Source: Oceanobacillus arenosus
GTDB taxonomy: Bacteria > Bacillota > Bacilli > Bacillales > Amphibacillaceae
Assembly (NCBI RefSeq): GCF_003369575.1
Contig: NZ_PIOC01000003.1
Span: 62,001-126,000 of the forward strand
Length of the DNA stretch: 64,000 bases
Direction of reading: 5' to 3'
The notes below the pieces were generated by a model. That model saw only the letters and a list, made by a program, of their open reading frames with translations, was not told the DNA's origin and searched no databases. Shown here in pieces: positions 8,293-16,318 of this stretch; the stretch's first letter is position 1, and each line of letters opens with the position of its first letter. Position numbers and translations under genes: made by a program.

Positions 8293-11043
8293 TCACCCTA
8301 CATTAACCAACCCAGCTGCAACTCCATTAATTGTCAACAACACATCGGTCACCAGGTCTTCTGGTGGGTTTTCTGTTTCCCTTAATTTCCGAATCAAATC
8401 TACTTGCAGGAAATTAAGTGGATCGACGTATGGATTGCGAAGCTGCACAGACTCTTGTATATTTGGGGAATGGCTGAGTAACGCCTCATTGCCGGAGATT
8501 TGCAGTACCGCCTCTTTTGTCCGCTCATATTCATCAACAATATCTCCAAATATCCGTTTTGCAACTTTAGTGTCCTCAACTAATTCTAAATACTCCTTGG
8601 CACTAGTCATATCACCTGTAAGCAAGGCCTTTTGTAAATTGTTGATCGTTACTTGGAAGAATGGCCATTCTTTATACATCGTTTGTAGGATTTCTAAATT
8701 ACCATCTTCCTCCGCAATGAAGGATTGCAAGCCACTGCCTGCTGCATACCAAGCAGGGATCATATGTCTGGATTGTGTCCAGGCAAATACCCAAGGAATC
8801 GCGCGCAAATCTTCAAAACGTTGACTGTTTTTCCTGCTCATCGGCCGTGAGCCTATATTTAGTGCATCTAATTCTGTTAGTGGTGTTGCCTGATGGAAAT
8901 ATGTCAGAAAGTCAGGATCGTCAAACACTAGCGATTGATATTTTTTCAAGGCCTTTTCTGACATAGCTTCCATTGCCAATTCCCATTCTGGTTTTCGCAG
9001 TTCTACCTTGTCAGGGACACTTGCAACTCGAACACTGGCCTCAAATAACGCGGAGGCTGCCTGCTCCAAGTTTCGATAAGCGATATCTTCGAGTAAATAT
9101 CTGGAAGAAAGCACTTCTCCCTGTTCTGTGATTTTAACGCCATCTCCTAAAGTCTCCACTGGTTGTGAGAGAATACTCGTATTCAATGAACCGCCTCCAC
9201 GGCCTAATGATCCACCACGTCCATGGAAAAATTTCAAACGAATCTCGTATTGCCTCGCCATGCGATGGATTTCTTTCTGGGCTTTAAATAGCTCCCAGTT
9301 TGCACTTAACGTACCGCCGTCTTTGCTCCCATCCGAATAACCCAGCATGATTTCCTGATGTCCGTCACGTGCTTCGAGCTGTTTTCGATAGACATCTGTT
9401 TCAAATAATACTCTCATGATTTCTGGTCCAGCTTTCAAGTCATCGATTGTTTCCAGTAAAGGTGCCACATCAAGATCACTTTCCACTGTTCCATCTGGAT
9501 ATAGACGATAAATTCCCGCTTCTTTAGCAAGTAATAAAACTTCCAGAACGTCACTTGGAGCCTCCGCCATGCTGATTAAATAGACCTCAATCGCACCCTT
9601 GCCAAATCTCTCATGGGCACGTTTAATCATTCTAAAAACATCCAGCATCTCCTTAGTCGCTTTAGAATATCGATCATTGGAAAGCAGCAATGGTCTAGGA
9701 TCGTTCAAGACTTGAATTAATACTGTTTGTTTTTCTGCTTCTGTAAGAGCGGAATAATCATCTGTAACATGAACAGCATTTAAAATTTCATGAATTGCCG
9801 CTTCATGTTCTCTGCTATGGTTTCGGATGTCCAATGTTGCTAAATGGAATCCAAACATCTCGACTTGACGGATCAATTTACGAATGGCTTTCAACCTTTT
9901 AGTCCTTGGTAAATGTGCCTCTGCACTCGTAAGGATCTCTTTAAGATCTTCCACTAACTCTTCTTTATGTTGATAACCATGGGGAGATTTCCCTGTTGCA
10001 CGCAGGCGTTTTAGAATCACTTTAAATTTACGGCGGTATACCTCCGACTTGGCACGCCATCCCTCACCCTCTTGTAAATAAGTGTTCTCCTCAACTTCCA
10101 CCTTATCGATAAATTGTTGATCAATGGATCGACGCTCACTCGATTGGCTAAACCGTTTGAACAGCTCAACAAGGGACGTTTCATATTTCTTCAAAATCAA
10201 TGCCTGTTGCATTTCTAATGCCTTCCAAGTGATTTCTGGTGTTACATACGGGTTCCCATCCCTGTCCCCACCAATCCAGGAGCCGAAACGGATAAAATTC
10301 GGTACATTCCAATCCTTCTCAGAAATTTGTTCCTCTAACTGCATCTCCAATTCCGAAAATATATCTGGCAATGTATCAAATAATGTATGTTCAAAATAAT
10401 AGAGGCCATTTTTCACTTCATCCAATACTTCTGGTTTCTTATGTCTTAATTCATCGGTATGCCATAAAGCCGTAACCTCATTAAATAAGCTATCTTTTAA
10501 AGCAGCTCTTTCCTTCTGAGTGATTAACGGGTTGTCCAATTTTCGTAAGTTTTCCGATATTCTTTTTTGTATTCCCAGAACGGTCCGCTTCGTTGCCTCT
10601 GTTGGATGGGCCGTCATGATTAATTCAATGGATAAATCATCCAGCACATTCTGAATCTCATCATCTGTAAGGGAATATTCGCTTACCTTACTAACTGCTT
10701 TCTCCAGAGAAAAGGATTGACTTGTTCCCTCCTCAAGTAAATACTGGCGCCTGCGTCTGATGCGGTGATTTTGCTCCGCAACATTAATTAGATGAAAATA
10801 GATAGAGAAAGCACGAATCACCTGCTGACGCATCGGCGGTTTTAAATTGCTGATTTCTTTTTTAAGTGCCACATATGTCTCTTTATCGAATTTTTTACGA
10901 ATGCTTTTTGTCATTTCTCGAATTATTTCGACTTTATCAAATAGCTCTTTACCACCATGGAGGACCAAAATTTCGCCTAAGATGTTGCCAAGCATGTTGA
11001 CGTCTTTCTGCAATAAGTTATTACTTTCGATAGTTTCTATCAT
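8293..11043 (-). CDS. ppc: Phosphoenolpyruvate carboxylase
   Basis: A 916-residue enzyme converting PEP and bicarbonate to oxaloacetate to refill the TCA cycle. Diagnostic motifs are MTAHPTEATKRTV (catalytic histidine, about residue 150), SWIGGDRDGNPYVT, LGYSDGSKDGGTL, and FHGRGGSLGRGGG (catalytic loop). Length is typical for bacterial PPC. It is transcribed alone on the minus strand. Its TGA stop is followed within about 10 bases by a REP element and then its terminator. The ATG at 11043 has GGAGGGG upstream. Confidence 0.96.
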   Translation of the reverse strand: MIETIESNNLLQKDVNMLGNILGEILVLHGGKELFDKVEIIREMTKSIRKKFDKETYVALKKEISNLKPPMRQQVIRAFSIYFHLINVAEQNHRIRRRRQYLLEEGTSQSFSLEKAVSKVSEYSLTDDEIQNVLDDLSIELIMTAHPTEATKRTVLGIQKRISENLRKLDNPLITQKERAALKDSLFNEVTALWHTDELRHKKPEVLDEVKNGLYYFEHTLFDTLPDIFSELEMQLEEQISEKDWNVPNFIRFGSWIGGDRDGNPYVTPEITWKALEMQQALILKKYETSLVELFKRFSQSSERRSIDQQFIDKVEVEENTYLQEGEGWRAKSEVYRRKFKVILKRLRATGKSPHGYQHKEELVEDLKEILTSAEAHLPRTKRLKAIRKLIRQVEMFGFHLATLDIRNHSREHEAAIHEILNAVHVTDDYSALTEAEKQTVLIQVLNDPRPLLLSNDRYSKATKEMLDVFRMIKRAHERFGKGAIEVYLISMAEAPSDVLEVLLLAKEAGIYRLYPDGTVESDLDVAPLLETIDDLKAGPEIMRVLFETDVYRKQLEARDGHQEIMLGYSDGSKDGGTLSANWELFKAQKEIHRMARQYEIRLKFFHGRGGSLGRGGGSLNTSILSQPVETLGDGVKITEQGEVLSSRYLLEDIAYRNLEQAASALFEASVRVASVPDKVELRKPEWELAMEAMSEKALKKYQSLVFDDPDFLTYFHQATPLTELDALNIGSRPMSRKNSQRFEDLRAIPWVFAWTQSRHMIPAWYAAGSGLQSFIAEEDGNLEILQTMYKEWPFFQVTINNLQKALLTGDMTSAKEYLELVEDTKVAKRIFGDIVDEYERTKEAVLQISGNEALLSHSPNIQESVQLRNPYVDPLNFLQVDLIRKLRETENPPEDLVTDVLLTINGVAAGLVNVG

Positions 11044-11111
11044 TTAATCCCCTCCTTCGATCTGATTCTACTATTATAGCATTTATACTAATATTTAATA
11101 AAGTCTAAAAG

Positions 11112-11147
11112 TTTCCGGGACACGAGCGGGACGCAGGGACAGGCACC
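11112..11147 (+). repeat. REP copy, left part, interrupted by the IS1182 element
   Basis: The string ends with GGACAGGCACC (11137-11147) right at the terminal inverted repeat of the adjoining IS. Joined to the sequence after the IS (TCGACCC at 12894-12900) it restores a complete REP: arm GGGACGCAG, loop GGACAGGCA, arm CCTCGACCC. Confidence 0.75.
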
Positions 11148-12882
11148 GAGACCACTGAAAAACGCACCTTTTTTTAAGACAAATTTTTAGATTTAAGCAC
11201 AAGTTTTCTGAAATCTAACATTTCCATCTTTTAATTTCAAAAAAATGACAATAAAATTGAAATGAGACACCTTATTAGAGGATAGTATTGCTGCTATCCT
11301 CTTTATGTTAACCGCAAATGCGGTTAATTTGGCTTGTAATTCCATACTTTTTAGATCGTACCCCTTGGCACGATCTAGCCCATGAAAATTCTTCATCTCG
11401 CCATTCTTCCATTCCTGACAAGACCTTTTCTTGTATTTTTCTCTAAATTCATCTGACTTTTGTTCCTGACTGTATCCGTAAAATTCTGGGGTGTTGATCC
11501 CTATCTCTAAAATTCTACCTACTGTTTTACCCGAGATACATTGCTCCCTTAAAGGGCAATTTCTACAGGTTTCCTTTTCAAAATAATATCTATAGGTTTC
11601 CTTTCCACTCTTCCTCTTTTTGTAGACTTTTCTTTCGGTTTTATTTCCCTGTGTGCAAAACCATTCATCAGAATCTTTATTATAACTGTATAAATCTTCA
11701 TCAATCTTGTATGCCATTTCACTTACTGGTATGTATGGCGTGGCTCCAACTTCTTTTATTTTATCTAGTATCGGTCTTCTAAAATAGGCTTTATCACCAT
11801 ATACTTCACCTATTGTGACGCCGCTTTTCTTGGTTAATTCCAGTAACTCATCAAACTTCTTTCCGTCTACATATGCCCCATCACTAACGTGTACGGCTGT
11901 GATAATTCGGTCTTCAGTTGTTATCATAAATTCCGTTTTGTACCCAAAGAAGTGAGAAGTTTTACTTTTATGTCCAACTCTAGCGTCCTGATCCACAATG
12001 GAACGAACCCCTTTTTGTTCCATAAATTTAGGGTTCTCTAATATTTCCCTTGCATTATCTATTACTTCCTTTGTTTTTGGGCTGCTTTCTATGTGAATTT
12101 TTTCCTCCACTTTAGCGATGGTGCCCTCAAGATAGGACTTCATCACTGCTTTAGCTTCTTTATGATCTTCTATTTCTTTATATTTAGGAATTTCCTGATT
12201 TATTTCTACCGGAACTTCCCCGTTTTCTTTCTCCATGGTCTTAAATAGCTTACTTGCTAGACGTTTCATGACTCGTTCTGCCGTACATTTAAATGTATTC
12301 GCCTCTGTGTGTGTGCTGTCAATACTTATTCCTGTCCCTTTAATGATGCCTTTCTCTACACATTGGTGGAGAAATTCCGCCATAATTTCATCCATGGTTA
12401 AATAAGCTTGCCCATCAACTTTCTTTCCTAATTTATCTTTACGAAATTTTGTTAATAGACTAGGATGAGGTAAATCATCCTCTGGATTAATACCCAAAAA
12501 ATACATATAAGCCAGGTTTAATGAAGCCTCCTCTATCACTCGTACATCAGATAAATTATAGAGATGCTGTAAAAGTAACAGCTTAACCATGAGCTCAGGT
12601 TCTTTAGCTGGCCGACCATATCTATCAGAATATGTTTTTCTTAGCATTTCATTAATAAAACTAAAGTCTAGTTCATCTCTAAGTATCTTCAGCGTATGAT
12701 TTTCAGGAATTTTATTATATAATATAGAGTAGATGCTTAATTGCATATCTTTGTCTTTGAGCATAAGAATAACCCCCAGTTGGTAATAGTTTCTCGACAA
12801 TTCTATTATACCAAATTTCGGGGGTTTTTCTTTTTTAAACTTATATTTTTTGAATCTTCAATCGGACTTTTTCAGTGGTCTC
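11148..12882 (-). mobile_element. IS1182-family insertion sequence, 1735 bp, apparently intact
   Basis: The ends are 15-bp perfect inverted repeats GAGACCACTGAAAAA (11148-11162) and TTTTTCAGTGGTCTC (12868-12882). They enclose a single transposase gene. The 11-bp string GGACAGGCACC abuts the element on both sides (11137-11147 and 12883-12893) and is probably its target duplication. The intact reading frame, matching ends and unmutated flanking repeats suggest a recent insertion. Confidence 0.88.
11193..12764 (-). CDS. IS1182-family DDE transposase
   Basis: The frame encodes a typical IS1182-type transposase: an N-terminal domain with SDRYGRPAKEPELMVKLLLLQHLYNLSDVRVIEEA, a catalytic core starting GTGISIDSTHTEAN (first Asp), VYGDKAYFRRP (second Asp), and a C-terminal half with a CxxC zinc-like cluster (CRNCPLREQC) before the HGLDRAKGYDL region. 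Length is about 523 aa from the preferred start at 12764 (MLKDKDMQL), which has a GGGGG-rich site upstream; an alternative Met at 12800 lies almost at the IS end. No frameshift or stop was seen. Confidence 0.9.
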   Translation of the reverse strand: MLKDKDMQLSIYSILYNKIPENHTLKILRDELDFSFINEMLRKTYSDRYGRPAKEPELMVKLLLLQHLYNLSDVRVIEEASLNLAYMYFLGINPEDDLPHPSLLTKFRKDKLGKKVDGQAYLTMDEIMAEFLHQCVEKGIIKGTGISIDSTHTEANTFKCTAERVMKRLASKLFKTMEKENGEVPVEINQEIPKYKEIEDHKEAKAVMKSYLEGTIAKVEEKIHIESSPKTKEVIDNAREILENPKFMEQKGVRSIVDQDARVGHKSKTSHFFGYKTEFMITTEDRIITAVHVSDGAYVDGKKFDELLELTKKSGVTIGEVYGDKAYFRRPILDKIKEVGATPYIPVSEMAYKIDEDLYSYNKDSDEWFCTQGNKTERKVYKKRKSGKETYRYYFEKETCRNCPLREQCISGKTVGRILEIGINTPEFYGYSQEQKSDEFREKYKKRSCQEWKNGEMKNFHGLDRAKGYDLKSMELQAKLTAFAVNIKRIAAILSSNKVSHFNFIVIFLKLKDGNVRFQKTCA

Positions 12883-12911
12883 GGACAGGCACCTCGACCC
12901 AAGTACCTCAG

Positions 12912-13673
12912 TCAATCAACTCGTTGAATAACACTTCTAGATATTCCTGTTATCCTTGATAGTTGTCGCAGTGACACACCTTCCATCGTTTTAACCCTTG
13001 CTAATATTGCATTTCTATTTTCTTTGTCCATTTGCTGGAGGGTACTTTTATCGGGAATTCCTAGTTGAAATAACATTTTCCTTACCTCGTCATCGGATTT
13101 TCTAACTTTGATTATATCCTCCAAGCAATGATCATCATTAGGTTGCAGCATATATTCGATATACAAATCAATCGCTTTATTCCTATCCGGCGAAAATAAT
13201 TGAAGCCCAAAATCGATATCTATCATAGTATCTTGTTGGAAATATTCGTTAATACTCGTCCATTTACTTGCAAAAACGTTATTTGTAAGTCCTGCCTTTA
13301 CTGGGTTTTGATGAATGTATCGAAGAACTTTTAAAAAATATGCTCCATTCTCCACATTTTCACTCTTATACCTATCCTGGAATAAATGTCCGGAGCGCTC
13401 GTATTTCATATTATACCAATATACATAGCTGGAACTAATTCTCTTGATGGCTTCCGAAAGGCTCTCCCCCGTTTCCTTTAATAATAAATGAACATGATTA
13501 TCCATCAAACAATAACTGTAAATCGAGTAATTACTTATCGATTTATACTTTATTAATGTTTCCAAAAGCCTTCTCTTATCCTCATCATCCTCGAAGATTA
13601 TTTGTCGATTAATTCCTCTTAGCATGATATGGTAAATCCCGCTCCGGCTCTTCTTCCTTGGTTCCCTTGGCAT
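12912..13673 (-). CDS. REP-associated tyrosine transposase (RAYT), IS200-like HUH enzyme
   Basis: A 253-residue Y1 transposase-like protein. The fold begins SGIYHIMLRGINRQIIFEDD. The HUH motif is in LMDNHVHLLL (H60, H62) and the probable catalytic tyrosine is in LRYIHQNPVKAG (Y119), the RAYT signature. The C-terminus (about 225-253, SLRQLSRITGISRSVIQRV) looks like a helix-turn-helix, as in Firmicute RAYTs. RAYTs nick and rejoin REP single-stranded hairpins and are thought to spread REPs rather than themselves. The start has GAGGTG eight bases upstream and directly follows the TAG of the upstream small gene, so the two are probably coupled. Confidence 0.88.
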   Translation of the reverse strand: MPREPRKKSRSGIYHIMLRGINRQIIFEDDEDKRRLLETLIKYKSISNYSIYSYCLMDNHVHLLLKETGESLSEAIKRISSSYVYWYNMKYERSGHLFQDRYKSENVENGAYFLKVLRYIHQNPVKAGLTNNVFASKWTSINEYFQQDTMIDIDFGLQLFSPDRNKAIDLYIEYMLQPNDDHCLEDIIKVRKSDDEVRKMLFQLGIPDKSTLQQMDKENRNAILARVKTMEGVSLRQLSRITGISRSVIQRVD

Positions 13674-13949
13674 CTACGCATCACCTCGCGGCGGAATACT
13701 CTGTGTAATTACCAATCGCCCTTTTTGCGTAAGAATAGTTTGCACACGCCCCTGGGAACAGCCTCCCATATTGCTCCATTGGTTATGTTCTTCCTTCCAC
13801 TCAAGTCGGAAATTGGCCTGGCTAGCCTTCTTGTTTTCATTTGTACTTGTACTCCAGAAACTTTTGCTTGTCCAACTGCGCATCCTGTTTTCTTGTTTTC
13901 CTGTGAACTCCATACATTCTAGCAATCCCTGAGTTGCAATCGCCACCAA
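13674..13949 (-). CDS. Small hypothetical protein coupled to the RAYT gene, 91 aa
   Basis: It starts at TTG (13949) with AGGGGGAG at good distance, and its TAG stop touches the RAYT ATG with no gap. The protein is hydrophilic, rich in Ser, Asn, Gln and Trp (RSWTSKSFWSTSTN; EWKEEHNQW), with no signal peptide or membrane segment. I do not recognise a family. Being inside the inverted REP pair and coupled to the transposase suggests an accessory role or a passenger. The opposite strand is also open over this stretch, so coding status is not certain. Confidence 0.5.
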   Translation of the reverse strand: MVAIATQGLLECMEFTGKQENRMRSWTSKSFWSTSTNENKKASQANFRLEWKEEHNQWSNMGGCSQGRVQTILTQKGRLVITQSIPPRGDA

Positions 13950-14049
13950 TGTCTCCCCCTATTTCAGTTACGTAGATAGGTATAAGTTAATCGAAGCCTA
14001 ATGCCTTTGTCAAAATCCCAAAATCTAAAAATCGAATGGAATCCAGTGA

Positions 14050-14218
14050 GCAATTTTCAATTTTATTAAGATGAAAATTGCATTTTAAAGATGATCAATC
14101 AAACTAAAATCGATTTTTAATATATTTTTAGGTAAAAAAAAGACCAAGTGTCTCAAAAACACTCAGTCTAAGCCATGGAAATAGTTTGGGTCGAGGTGCC
14201 TGTCCCCGCGGTCACCTT
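14050..14218 (-). repeat. Terminator-plus-REP module after plsY (copy 2)
   Basis: The counterpart of 8135-8290. REP arm GGGTCGAGG, loop TGCCTGTCC, arm CCGCGGTCAC; the last bases overlap the plsY stop codon. A terminator hairpin lies 20 bp further along the minus-strand transcript. Confidence 0.7.
14134..14169 (-). terminator. Terminator of plsY
   Basis: On the minus strand AGACTGAGTGT and ACACTTGGTCT pair (two mismatches or wobbles) across TTTTGAG and are followed by at least seven T residues. Confidence 0.8.
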
Positions 14219-14817
14219 TTTGATAATTTTGTTTCTTCTTTATTGATAATTCGTTTAAAGTTATCGATGTGATTTGCGATAAAAAACATCGTTAGCAATA
14301 CTGCAATATAAACCGGTCCTCTACCATAATAGAAGATTGTATAAATGATGAAAGAAAGATAGGCTGAAAATGTGCCAAAAACGAAATAATTGGTGACAAA
14401 AGAGATACATAAAAAAATGATAAATGCCATAATTGCAAATTTCCAATTAAGAAATAGTAAAAAACCTAAGAAGGATGCTGTTCCTTTTCCCCCATTAAAA
14501 TGAAGCGTTACTGGATAAATATGTCCAAGTAAAACAAACAAAGCATTGACATAAAGTAACAATACTTGTAAGTCAAAATGTATGTCCGCATAAACTAATA
14601 ATGAAGCTGTAATAACTAAAGATATAATGGCTTTAAATACATCGATAAAAGCGACAAGTACGCCTGATTTCCAACCCAAAAGTATAAAAGTATTTGTGGC
14701 ACCAGCATTTTTAGAACCACTACTTTTTATATTAAATTGTTTGTATTTACCAATAATTTGGGCACCGTTAATACAACCGAGCAAATAACCGATTAACATA
14801 ATACTGATAAAAAACAT
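14212..14817 (-). CDS. plsY: Acyl-phosphate:glycerol-3-phosphate acyltransferase PlsY family
   Basis: A 201-residue integral membrane enzyme that transfers an acyl group from acyl phosphate to glycerol 3-phosphate, the first step of phospholipid synthesis in Gram-positives. The three PlsY loops are visible: LLGCINGAQIIGKY, SGSKNAGATNTF (acceptor glycine/serine motif), and GHIYPVTLHFNGGKGTAS. About five membrane segments are expected. It is monocistronic. A second, housekeeping plsY may exist elsewhere, since loop 1 (GxxNGAQI) differs from the common GSIPSGYL form. Confidence 0.85.
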   Translation of the reverse strand: MFFISIMLIGYLLGCINGAQIIGKYKQFNIKSSGSKNAGATNTFILLGWKSGVLVAFIDVFKAIISLVITASLLVYADIHFDLQVLLLYVNALFVLLGHIYPVTLHFNGGKGTASFLGFLLFLNWKFAIMAFIIFLCISFVTNYFVFGTFSAYLSFIIYTIFYYGRGPVYIAVLLTMFFIANHIDNFKRIINKEETKLSKR

Positions 14818-15060
14818 GTTGCTCCTCCCTCTATTTTTGCGAAATAAGATGGTAGTGTTTCACCACTACAAATTTTATTCCGTTTCTCCTGACCCTTTTA
14901 CATTCATTGTAAATCATATATTCTGTTCATCATTCTGCATAGACCGTCTATTATTTTATATCATTTAATTTGCCGTTAAACTCTATACGCCAATTCATGT
15001 CACTAGAGACGAATCCTGTGAAATAATGACAGGAAATAAGTTTCATCCTAGTCTCTTCCG

Positions 15061-15702
15061 TTAAGGCAATAAATATAGTAAAACACAAAAATAATGACAA
15101 ATCGTACCAATTAATACAAACAAATGCCAGACAAGATGATGATAACGAAAACCACGCCAAACGTAAAAAATCGCACCAACCGTATATAACAAACCACCAA
15201 CAACTAGTAATACTACTCCATTAGGATCGAGGTTTTCGATAATTTGCCTCCAGCCGAGTACAACTATCCAGCCCATTAGTACATAGAGTAATGTAGAGGT
15301 AAGGAGAAACCTCTTGGTAAAAAATGCCTTGAAGACAATGCCACCAACTGCAATCCCCCAAACGATACCGAACATCGTCCAACCAAGTGTTCCTTGAATC
15401 ACATGAAAAATAAATGGGGTATATGTTCCAGCAATGAATAAATAGATCGAGGAATGATCGAAAATCTCAAATAAATCCTTTGCCTTTCCTTGGGGAAGGG
15501 CGTGAACCATTGTAGAGGAAATGTATAGTAAGAGCATCGTGGTACCAAAAATCGTAAAACTAACAATATGCCAAGCCGTTCCATTTATAGCTGCAGCGGC
15601 GATTAATACCACTAAGCCTACTACACTAAATAATGCCCCGATTCCATGCGTAATTGCATTCGCAATTTCTTCACCTTTCGAAAAAACATGTGTATTTGCC
15701 AC
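15061..15702 (-). CDS. Hemolysin III / TrhA-type PAQR-like membrane protein
   Basis: About 213 residues with seven hydrophobic segments, family signatures NAITHGIGALFSVVGLVVL near the N-terminus, FDHSSIYLFIAGTYTPF, and a C-terminal HHLVWHLFVLIGTICHYF. These supply the Ser-His-Asp-His-His set that binds zinc in the PAQR/hemolysin III family. The bacterial role is in membrane homeostasis; true haemolytic activity is not established for most members. I prefer the GTG at 15702 (ANTHVF), for which GGGA is well spaced; an ATG at 15711 overlaps that site. A REP doublet lies upstream. Confidence 0.85.
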   Translation of the reverse strand: MANTHVFSKGEEIANAITHGIGALFSVVGLVVLIAAAAINGTAWHIVSFTIFGTTMLLLYISSTMVHALPQGKAKDLFEIFDHSSIYLFIAGTYTPFIFHVIQGTLGWTMFGIVWGIAVGGIVFKAFFTKRFLLTSTLLYVLMGWIVVLGWRQIIENLDPNGVVLLVVGGLLYTVGAIFYVWRGFRYHHLVWHLFVLIGTICHYFCVLLYLLP

Positions 15703-15783
15703 GATTATCATTCCCTATTTCAAATTTACTTTTCAAACTACTTCTGCTCGCTAAGTATACCAGAAAAGAAACGCGGCAGAGAC

Positions 15784-15855
15784 GGAGGGACAGGCACCAT
15801 GTCCGCAATCCATTTCATTCAATGGTAGACGATGTTGATGTCCCTTTGTCCTTCC
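15784..15855. repeat. REP doublet (BIME-like), copy 1
   Basis: Forward core GGGACAGGCACC, then GTCCGCAATCCATTT, TTCAATGGTAGAC, and a degenerate inverted partner TGTCCCTTTGTCCTT. The same order and nearly the same bases occur at 25078-25150. Confidence 0.65.
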
Positions 15856-15919
15856 TTTTTATTATTTCTTATGTCTTCCTTAATAAAAATTCTTCTAAGG
15901 TTGACTAAATAACTGCGTA

Positions 15920-16300
15920 TTAAATGTTCATCTTTTGCTTTACTGATAAAACGTTTTCCTCATTCATTCCTGTTATTTCGACAATATCTCTCACTTCCGT
16001 ACCACTTTTTAAAAGACTTTGTACGATTTCCTCTAGCTTTTGTTCTAACTCCTTTTCCTTTGCTTCGATTTTCGATTGTTTCTGCTCTACGAGTCGTTCT
16101 CTCTGCTCTACTACTTGTTCTTTCTGCTCTACAACCCGTTCTTTCTCCTCTACCTCACTTTCTTTCTGTTCTACAACCCGTTCTTTCTCCTCTACTTCAC
16201 TTTCTTTCTGCTCTACAACCCGTTCTTTCTCTTCTACTTCACTTTCTTTTTGCCCTATCTCTCTTTTCTTCTTCTCAACCGCTTGCTTCATTAGCTCCAA
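15920..16300 (-). pseudogene. C-terminal coiled-coil tail of the Rpn-family protein, cut off by a TAG
   Basis: In the same frame as the upstream Rpn gene and separated from it by one TAG codon at 16319-16321 (VID-stop-EAAQRHLELMK). The segment is five 14-residue coiled-coil units of pattern QKxSxVExKERxVE, the first three identical, and ends with a conserved-looking tail (LLKSGTEVRDIVEITGMNEENV). Related transposase-nuclease proteins have such a tail, so this is probably the detached 3' part of one gene. An internal ATG at 16300 could start it, but without a convincing ribosome binding site. Confidence 0.75.
16043..16252 (-). repeat. Five 42-bp in-frame tandem repeats (14-aa heptad pairs)
   Basis: Units run 16252-16211, 16210-16169, 16168-16127 (encoding identical QKESEVEEKERVVE), then 16126-16085 and 16084-16043 (diverged). 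Each equals two heptads, so copy-number changes keep the coiled coil in register. Confidence 0.9.
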
Positions 16301-16318
16301 GTGCCGCTGTGCTGCTTC

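Larger units (their letters stand above)
12883..14205. mobile_element. RAYT unit bounded by 18-bp inverted REP copies
   Basis: GGACAGGCACCTCGACCC at 12883-12900 and its exact reverse complement at 14188-14205 bracket a two-gene unit: the RAYT gene and a small gene directly upstream of it. Known REP/RAYT systems have this layout, with the Y1 transposase gene set between REPs in opposite orientation. The same core recurs at seven other sites in the window. Confidence 0.8.

Noticed and set aside
14951-15160. A 69-aa minus-strand frame overlapping the hemolysin III gene
   Set aside because: It is in another frame of a well-supported gene.
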